Source: a virus
Direction: 5' to 3' (one strand)
Length of the DNA stretch: 21,426 bases
IMG/VR virus record: IMGVR_UViG_3300017605_000068
Location: 1 to 21,426 of that record
How positions within the stretch are numbered: position 1 is the stretch's first letter; every line of letters begins with the position of its first letter. Made by a program: the position numbers and the translations under genes. Under the pieces are notes generated by a model, which had not been told where the DNA came from, did no database searches, and worked only from the letters and a program-made list of their open reading frames with translations. Below are positions 19,901 to 21,426 of the stretch, in pieces.

Positions 19901-20556
19901 ATTATGGGCGCAATCAGAGAGTCCAGAATCCCAATTGGCACACTCCGCCTTCGCCTCTCGGTCAGTTTGGCAATCACTCGCCGGCTGCGGTGCAGTTCCC
20001 CTTGAAGGTCGATGGCAATGCAACCCTGATCTCTGGTGTCAGCCCTTGGGAAGAGAATTTCATGATCTGCGTGTTGGGACAGGCGCGGGATATGGAAGTT
20101 ATCAACCCGGACACACTACTGCGGTTCATGGCTAAGATTCGCTTTCATATTAACCTGGATGGCACTCCTTCGAACCTCAAGAACCTGATTGAGTCTTATC
20201 GCACGCCGGGGATGTTTACCTCAACGGGGAATTGGGCGCAAACGATTGCGGCCTGGATGAATGGATGGGATCAGACAACGGTTGCAAACAATCCCTGGTT
20301 CGCGCGGCGCACGAATCTTGAGCCTGACCATAGTTACTCGTTCATCTCGCTATCGGCTGACGCCTTCCTGGCTCCTTATACGGTCGATGGGCTGACAGGC
20401 ATCAACGCTTACAATGCCAACAAATCGACGTGTCCGAATCTATCGCAACTGGCAACGGTCAGTCCGAAGTGGGGAATTATCCCGCTCGATTCGCAACTGA
20501 GTTTACCTGGGCAGGTTCCTCAACCGCCTACTAACTTAAGAAGGGTGATCCCTTAA
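16984..20556 (+). CDS. Multidomain virion surface protein: beta-propeller, Ig domain and lyase-like module (1190 residues)
   Basis: Residues about 20-330 look like a Kelch/galactose-oxidase-type beta-propeller, with repeating WTEIATYPGP, NTWTLIASG and QTWTNVGPTPF blades. Residues 336-426 form a bacterial Ig domain (PPTVSISFPANGAVVAGNVA, GVQFKIDDVDLGAEDTVAPY, GSHTIKAVARDTG). From about 427 a third region has NRAISLPRVFRKGEIAQYAQ and RWDDGSLKYAICSF (483-496), resembling the N-terminal part of exo-rhamnogalacturonan lyase-like proteins. Helices near 900-960 (NIAWKLAAYGSDFARP, RGDAWGLKCVVHAAFLSP) suggest an alpha/alpha toroid. The best inference is a receptor-binding protein or capsular/pectic polysaccharide depolymerase. 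Catalytic residues cannot be named. No signal peptide is seen; the stop overlaps the next start (TAATG). Confidence 0.75.
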   Translation: MAVLQDAASALAAGSWVKIHNAESNGYTRILFNDNCNNSSGIGSFKDRFQWDPSAKQCWFAGADAGGNIACGKIVKFDENTNLWSNPVLSIRAVLSPLGITTITHNYENSAFDPVSKRLYWRSFNSNRYWYYLTTADTWTEIATYPGPVAQASAMEWIPSMGLVVADLGRLYKYNPAANTWTLIASGLNFGYSNFLQYIPLLNLALFGGGPSTPNKMFKMTVPGGVVTALNDSPYVLGTSSPTGAVVTHDPNTGLLLVVPQAGGLKQYDVATQTWTNVGPTPFTTANGAGNIQALPIPEYGVTFWLKNKQTEWGGANLLNGTWMYKHSVAPPTDQPPTVSISFPANGAVVAGNVAITATASDDHGVAGVQFKIDDVDLGAEDTVAPYTTTWDSTSVLNGSHTIKAVARDTGTNTTTASITITTSNSAPGQVTNSVTITNTSGGAITNRAISLPRVFRKGEIAQYAQAVVAGTPVLTQCDVKNRWDDGSLKYAICSFVIPSIPSAGSVVVTFQNQSGGNNTGFLTQTDMLAAGYDFNAAINMTGSGGQARSAVARTMLAAGSWRYWLQGPICTAVIIEDRSLSRLYDVDFGDGSKALHPIFEAWFYPQGNRVEVGYGLENCWASSTAINSSRDLTYSFNLTSGNASPQTRYTQASFLHIGWTRWGKIYWITTPPTVRIDHKLAYLVTTRAIPNYDQTYFPSASLESTRYTLYQTESTTVNEDGAGNTTKIGNYSTGMNAAGAADWIGLHSTWETLWLYSMSDQGWEMLVGNGLLSGRIPWYLREADTGAGTGDFFDQQYTQVVNLQNPGAKSGTGTVDTFGRVISINARRTVSLDTLGTATVSGDQINFGTITQGGWGNLERNHQPSVCYLPYLFTGRYWLLEQMQMEAAYNIAWKLAAYGSDFARPGDVGFLSDTNIRGDAWGLKCVVHAAFLSPDSSPEKAYFIDKIKDNIAEWEGVNNLTLTYSTKQQQWNYGRNQRVQNPNWHTPPSPLGQFGNHSPAAVQFPLKVDGNATLISGVSPWEENFMICVLGQARDMEVINPDTLLRFMAKIRFHINLDGTPSNLKNLIESYRTPGMFTSTGNWAQTIAAWMNGWDQTTVANNPWFARRTNLEPDHSYSFISLSADAFLAPYTVDGLTGINAYNANKSTCPNLSQLATVSPKWGIIPLDSQLSLPGQVPQPPTNLRRVIP

Positions 20557-21426
20557 TGGCTGACTTCTACCTGAGAAGCACTGACGGAAACGATGCAGAT
20601 AACGGATCTACTTGGGCGCTGGCTAAAGCAACTCTGGCGGGTGCATTCACAGCGATGTCGGCGGGAGATCGTTGTTTCGTTTCCAAAGATCACGCCGAAA
20701 CGCAAGCCTCAGCAATCACGTTAACGAGTCCTGGCACTGCGGCGTCACCTTGCCAAGTGATCTGTGTGGATGATACGGGCTCTCCAGAGCCAGCGACAAC
20801 CAAAGCCACGACAGCAACGATATCGACTACTGGAGCCAATAACCTGAACTTCGGTGCGGGCCATTGCTACATGTATGGAGTCACGTTGCAGTCTGGCAGT
20901 GCTGGCAATGCGGCGAACTTGGTTTTCAATACCCAGACAGGTGTATGGATTATGGAATCCTGCGGTCTGAAAATCAACAATAGCAACGTCGGTTCTCTGA
21001 TGCAGATTGGATCAAGCAGTGCCTATACCTCGGGCCTGTTGAGGCTGCTGAACTGCACGCTGACTTATGGTGCCACTGGCAATACCCTGAAGGTCCAATC
21101 TCCATTGGAAATAATAGGGGGCTCGCTGGCGGGAACTATACCTACAACATGGCTACTAGCGACTACGGCAATCCCCTGCGGGTTTATTCGTATTGCTGAC
21201 ATGGATCTTTCGGCAATCACTTCGGGAAAGAATATTGCCAACGTGGGAACGGCAACGATGCGGTTGTCTATTGAGAATTGCAAGCTGGCTTCCGGCGTGG
21301 CGCTGACAACTGGAACGAATGTCGGGCATGGCGGCTGGCAGATTGATATGGATAACTGCGATTCCTCGGATACGACTTATCGATTTCAGCGGCATCGATA
21401 CGAGGGAGACGTTTACAACGAAAACA
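20556..21426 (+). CDS. Parallel beta-helix-like virion protein (3' end outside window)
   Basis: The gene starts at ATG 20556, sharing a base with the upstream stop, and stays open for 290 codons to the window edge. It begins MADFYLRSTDGNDADNGSTW followed by AGDRCFVSKDHAETQASAIT, a start typical of phage beta-helix proteins. The rest shows short alternating hydrophobic strands with Asn, Thr and Gly turns (LNFGAGHCYMYGVTLQSGSA, GVWIMESCGLKINNSN, LRLLNCTLTYGATG), as expected for rungs of a right-handed beta-helix. It is likely a tail spike, fibre or other host-contact protein. The C-terminus and any catalytic site lie outside the window. Confidence 0.75.
   Translation, partial: MADFYLRSTDGNDADNGSTWALAKATLAGAFTAMSAGDRCFVSKDHAETQASAITLTSPGTAASPCQVICVDDTGSPEPATTKATTATISTTGANNLNFGAGHCYMYGVTLQSGSAGNAANLVFNTQTGVWIMESCGLKINNSNVGSLMQIGSSSAYTSGLLRLLNCTLTYGATGNTLKVQSPLEIIGGSLAGTIPTTWLLATTAIPCGFIRIADMDLSAITSGKNIANVGTATMRLSIENCKLASGVALTTGTNVGHGGWQIDMDNCDSSDTTYRFQRHRYEGDVYNEN

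Noticed and set aside
1-21426. CRISPR array, insertion sequence or attachment site
   Set aside because: No regularly spaced direct repeats, transposase or integrase gene, or terminal inverted repeats were seen. The only mobile element recognised is the intein, with the free-standing HNH nuclease a possible second.

Overview
The window is a piece of a tailed dsDNA bacteriophage (Caudoviricetes) or prophage genome. It holds a complete packaging and head module: terminase large subunit, portal, scaffold-like protein, decoration-like protein and major capsid protein. These are followed by virion-surface and receptor-binding genes. No tape measure or long-tail genes appear, so a short-tailed (podovirus-like) particle fits, but the window ends before this can be settled. 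Clear Shine-Dalgarno motifs (AAAGGAG, GGAGGA) and dense gene overlaps (TAATG, ATGA, GTGA) indicate a bacterial host. The host itself cannot be named from this sequence.

Layout. (1) 1-839, minus strand: a DUF932/TIGR03299-type gene running off the left edge, then two tiny genes, read from a divergent control region at about 840-976 with phased repeats, a palindrome and a minus-strand promoter. (2) 977-2082, plus strand: an HNH nuclease, a good sigma70-like promoter and a possible small terminase subunit. (3) 2143-4271: nine very small genes with a repeated theme. Two paralogous zinc-ribbon proteins are each followed by a one-helix membrane protein and then by fibronectin/Ig-like proteins. (4) 4272-8929: TerL, interrupted by a 327-residue intein with a LAGLIDADG homing endonuclease, then the portal. 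(5) 8943-9829: a DUF2829 (Tad2-like, possible anti-Thoeris) protein, an unknown 70-residue protein and a GroES-like co-chaperonin. (6) 9830-10087: no convincing gene, but an elaborately foldable RNA ending in a strong intrinsic terminator. (7) 10088-13259: coiled-coil protein, scaffold candidate, unknown head protein, decoration-like protein and major capsid protein, closed by a second terminator. (8) 13332-21426: lectin-fold/LamG proteins (one fused to a zinc ribbon), a spike-base-like protein, small structural proteins, a 1190-residue multidomain adhesin/lyase candidate and the start of a beta-helix-like protein that leaves the window.

How it works together. HNH, TerS candidate, TerL and portal would package DNA. 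Scaffold, coat and the GroES-like protein would assemble the head. The genes after the capsid would decorate the particle and contact or degrade host surface polysaccharide.

The most unusual signals are four. The first is the structured RNA between the co-chaperonin and the scaffold operon. The second is the duplicated zinc-ribbon/membrane/Fn3 cassette before the terminase. The third is the clustering of nine GTCGAC hexamers inside the intein, with none found by eye elsewhere. The fourth is the multidomain 1190-residue surface protein. All functional names rest on reading the sequence; no database search was run.
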